A stretch of 61,036 bases of DNA from Myxococcales bacterium. Its GTDB lineage: Bacteria > Myxococcota_A > Polyangia > Polyangiales > Ga0077539. Made by a program: the position numbers and the translations under genes. A model generated the notes under the pieces. That model was given only the letters and a program-made list of their open reading frames with translations, made no database searches and had not been told where the DNA came from. Position 1 is the stretch's first letter; every line of letters begins with the position of its first letter. The stretch covers positions 1-61,036 of the forward strand of contig JAAFIF010000060.1 in NCBI GenBank assembly GCA_013298625.1, in the 5' to 3' direction. This document shows, piece after piece, positions 60,026 to 61,036 of the stretch.

Positions 60026-60682
60026 TCAGCCGAAGGCCATGATCGCCAGGTCCGACGGGACCTTGAGCGTGGGCTCGGTCTTGTCCTGGACGTCCTTGGC
60101 CGAGTGTCCAGGGGCGACTTCGCGCAGGATCAACCCGTCGGCCGTGACGTCGATGACGGCGAGGTCGGTGATGATCTTGTGAACGACGCCCTTGCCCGTG
60201 AGGGGCAGCGAGCACTCGCTGACGATCTTGGGGGAGCCGTCCTTGGCGTAGTGCTCCATCATCACGATGACCTTGCGCGCGCCGTGGACGAGGTCCATCG
60301 CGCCGCCCATTCCCTTGACCATTTTGCCGGGGATCATCCAGTTGGCGAGGTCGCCGCTGGCGCTGACCTGCATCGCGCCGAGGATGGCGAGGTCGATGTG
60401 ACCTCCGCGGATCATGGCGAACGAGTCGGCGCTCGAGAAGTAGCTCGCGCCCGGGTTGACCGTGATGGTCTCTTTGCCGGCGTTGATGAGGTCGGGGTCT
60501 TCGGTGCCCTCGACGGGGTACGGGCCGACGCCGAGCACGCCGTTTTCGCTCTGCAGAACCACTTCGACGCCGGGCGCGACGTAGTTGGGGACGAGCGTCG
60601 GCATGCCGATCCCGAGGTTGACGTAGAAGCCGTCGCGCAGCTCGCGAGCGACGCGGGTGGCGATTTGTTCTCGTGTGAGCAT
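60026..60682 (-). CDS. scoB: 3-oxoacid CoA-transferase subunit B
   Basis: A 218-residue subunit of succinyl-CoA:3-ketoacid CoA-transferase. The catalytic Glu46 that forms the enzyme-CoA thioester lies in QSENGVLG; NLGIGMPTLVPNYV and GGHIDLAILGAMQV are family landmarks. The family name could be ScoB, AtoA or PcaJ-like; the sequence fits the keto-acid type. It starts 6 bases after the subunit A stop. Confidence 0.9.
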   Translation of the reverse strand: MLTREQIATRVARELRDGFYVNLGIGMPTLVPNYVAPGVEVVLQSENGVLGVGPYPVEGTEDPDLINAGKETITVNPGASYFSSADSFAMIRGGHIDLAILGAMQVSASGDLANWMIPGKMVKGMGGAMDLVHGARKVIVMMEHYAKDGSPKIVSECSLPLTGKGVVHKIITDLAVIDVTADGLILREVAPGHSAKDVQDKTEPTLKVPSDLAIMAFG

Positions 60683-60688
60683 TGGTGA

Positions 60689-61036
60689 TCAGCCTCCCTT
60701 GCGGACGGTGCGGCGCTCGATGCGCTTCTGATAGTTCGTTCCCTTGAACACGCGCTGGACGAAGACGCCGGGCGTGTGGACCTCGTTGGGGTCGAGCTGC
60801 CCGGGCTCGACGATCTCTTCGACCTCGGCGATGGTGACGCGTCCCGCGCTCGCGCACAGAGGGTTGAAGTTGCGAGAAGAAGCGCGAAACACCAGGTTTC
60901 CGTGGCGGTCGGCCTTCCACGCCTTCACGATCGCGAAGTCGCCGGTGATCGCTTCTTCGAGCACGTAGTCGCGGCCGTCGAACGTGCGCGTCTCCTTGCG
61001 CTCGCTCGCCTTCTTGATGGTCCCGTCGGCGTTGTA
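60689..61036 (-). CDS. scoA: 3-oxoacid CoA-transferase subunit A, C-terminal part (runs off window)
   Basis: The reading frame is open to the last base, so the 5' part is missing; 115 residues are visible. They include FDGRDYVLEEAITGDFAIVKAWKADRHGNLVF, the RNFNPLCASAGRVTIAEVEEIVEPG stretch and the end ...FKGTNYQKRIERRTVRKGG, typical of subunit A. With scoB it would move CoA from succinyl-CoA to 3-oxoacids in ketone-body or branched-chain use. Confidence 0.88.
   Translation of the reverse strand, partial: YNADGTIKKASERKETRTFDGRDYVLEEAITGDFAIVKAWKADRHGNLVFRASSRNFNPLCASAGRVTIAEVEEIVEPGQLDPNEVHTPGVFVQRVFKGTNYQKRIERRTVRKGG

Overview
The window is high-GC, densely coded DNA (roughly 68-70% by eye) with the gene style of a myxobacterium (Myxococcota, probably a Polyangiales or Sandaracinaceae-like lineage). 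I base this on tandem outer-membrane beta-barrel proteins of the type common in Myxococcales, a protein resembling the myxobacterial DUF2378/TIGR02265 family, many lipoproteins and exported proteins with Ala/Pro/Ser/Thr/Asp-rich linkers, output-less sensors, HEAT and TPR proteins, and a PEGA protein. This is inference from protein style; no rRNA or tRNA gene was seen. I saw no CRISPR array, phage, insertion sequence or resistance island.

Layout. 1-6.1 kb: the tail of an Ig-like protein, then a leftward envelope-stress-type operon (ECF sigma factor, Cys-free membrane anti-sigma candidate, TPR protein, Cys-rich lipoprotein, membrane protein) whose first four genes overlap by 4 bases each; divergent to it is an exported protein with eight IPT/TIG repeats. 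6.2-11.2 kb: two small unknown genes, purL and purQ (leftward), and map (rightward). 11.2-19.8 kb: a zinc-ribbon membrane protein, a tandem HD-GYP plus LuxR-type regulator in one operon with an alpha/beta hydrolase, a DUF2378-like protein, several unknowns and a methyltransferase. 19.9-25.4 kb: a histidine phosphatase/metallophosphoesterase pair, meaB, a lipoprotein, and a coupled efp-epmA pair. 25.8-29.3 kb: a TPR membrane protein, a patatin, and a coupled three-gene operon that includes a glutamine-amidotransferase-like protein without its catalytic residues.

29.5-34.3 kb is a core operon running yceD-rpmF-fabD-fabG-acpP-fabF-rpiB behind a recognisable sigma-70-type promoter; it links 50S ribosome assembly with type II fatty-acid synthesis. 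34.3-39.7 kb: an acyl-CoA synthetase, a double START-like exported protein, a 43-residue membrane peptide, a PEGA protein and a histone-deacetylase-family enzyme. 39.9-45.4 kb: two membrane sensors without output domains, two HEAT-repeat proteins and a membrane-anchored Ig-like protein. 45.5-49.3 kb: ftsY with a long KAEPAK linker, then two tandem outer-membrane barrels closed by the only clear intrinsic terminator. 49.3-52.8 kb: truA with a zinc-peptidase operon, and a YbjN-like protein. 52.9-55.5 kb: an apparent barrel coupled by a 4-base overlap to a 13-CXXCH cytochrome. 55.5-61 kb: a TPR protein, small unknowns, an exported amidohydrolase, an MBL-fold hydrolase and the two subunits of a 3-oxoacid CoA-transferase, the second running off the window.

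The best candidates for something new are the barrel plus 13-heme cytochrome pair, the pseudo-amidotransferase operon, the output-less sensor/HEAT cluster, the four-gene overlapping sigma-factor operon, and a recurring arrangement in which the stop codons of convergent genes form the arms of small AGCG/CGCT palindromes. Gene calls for recognised families are firm; start codons are often ambiguous because GTG and TTG starts are frequent.
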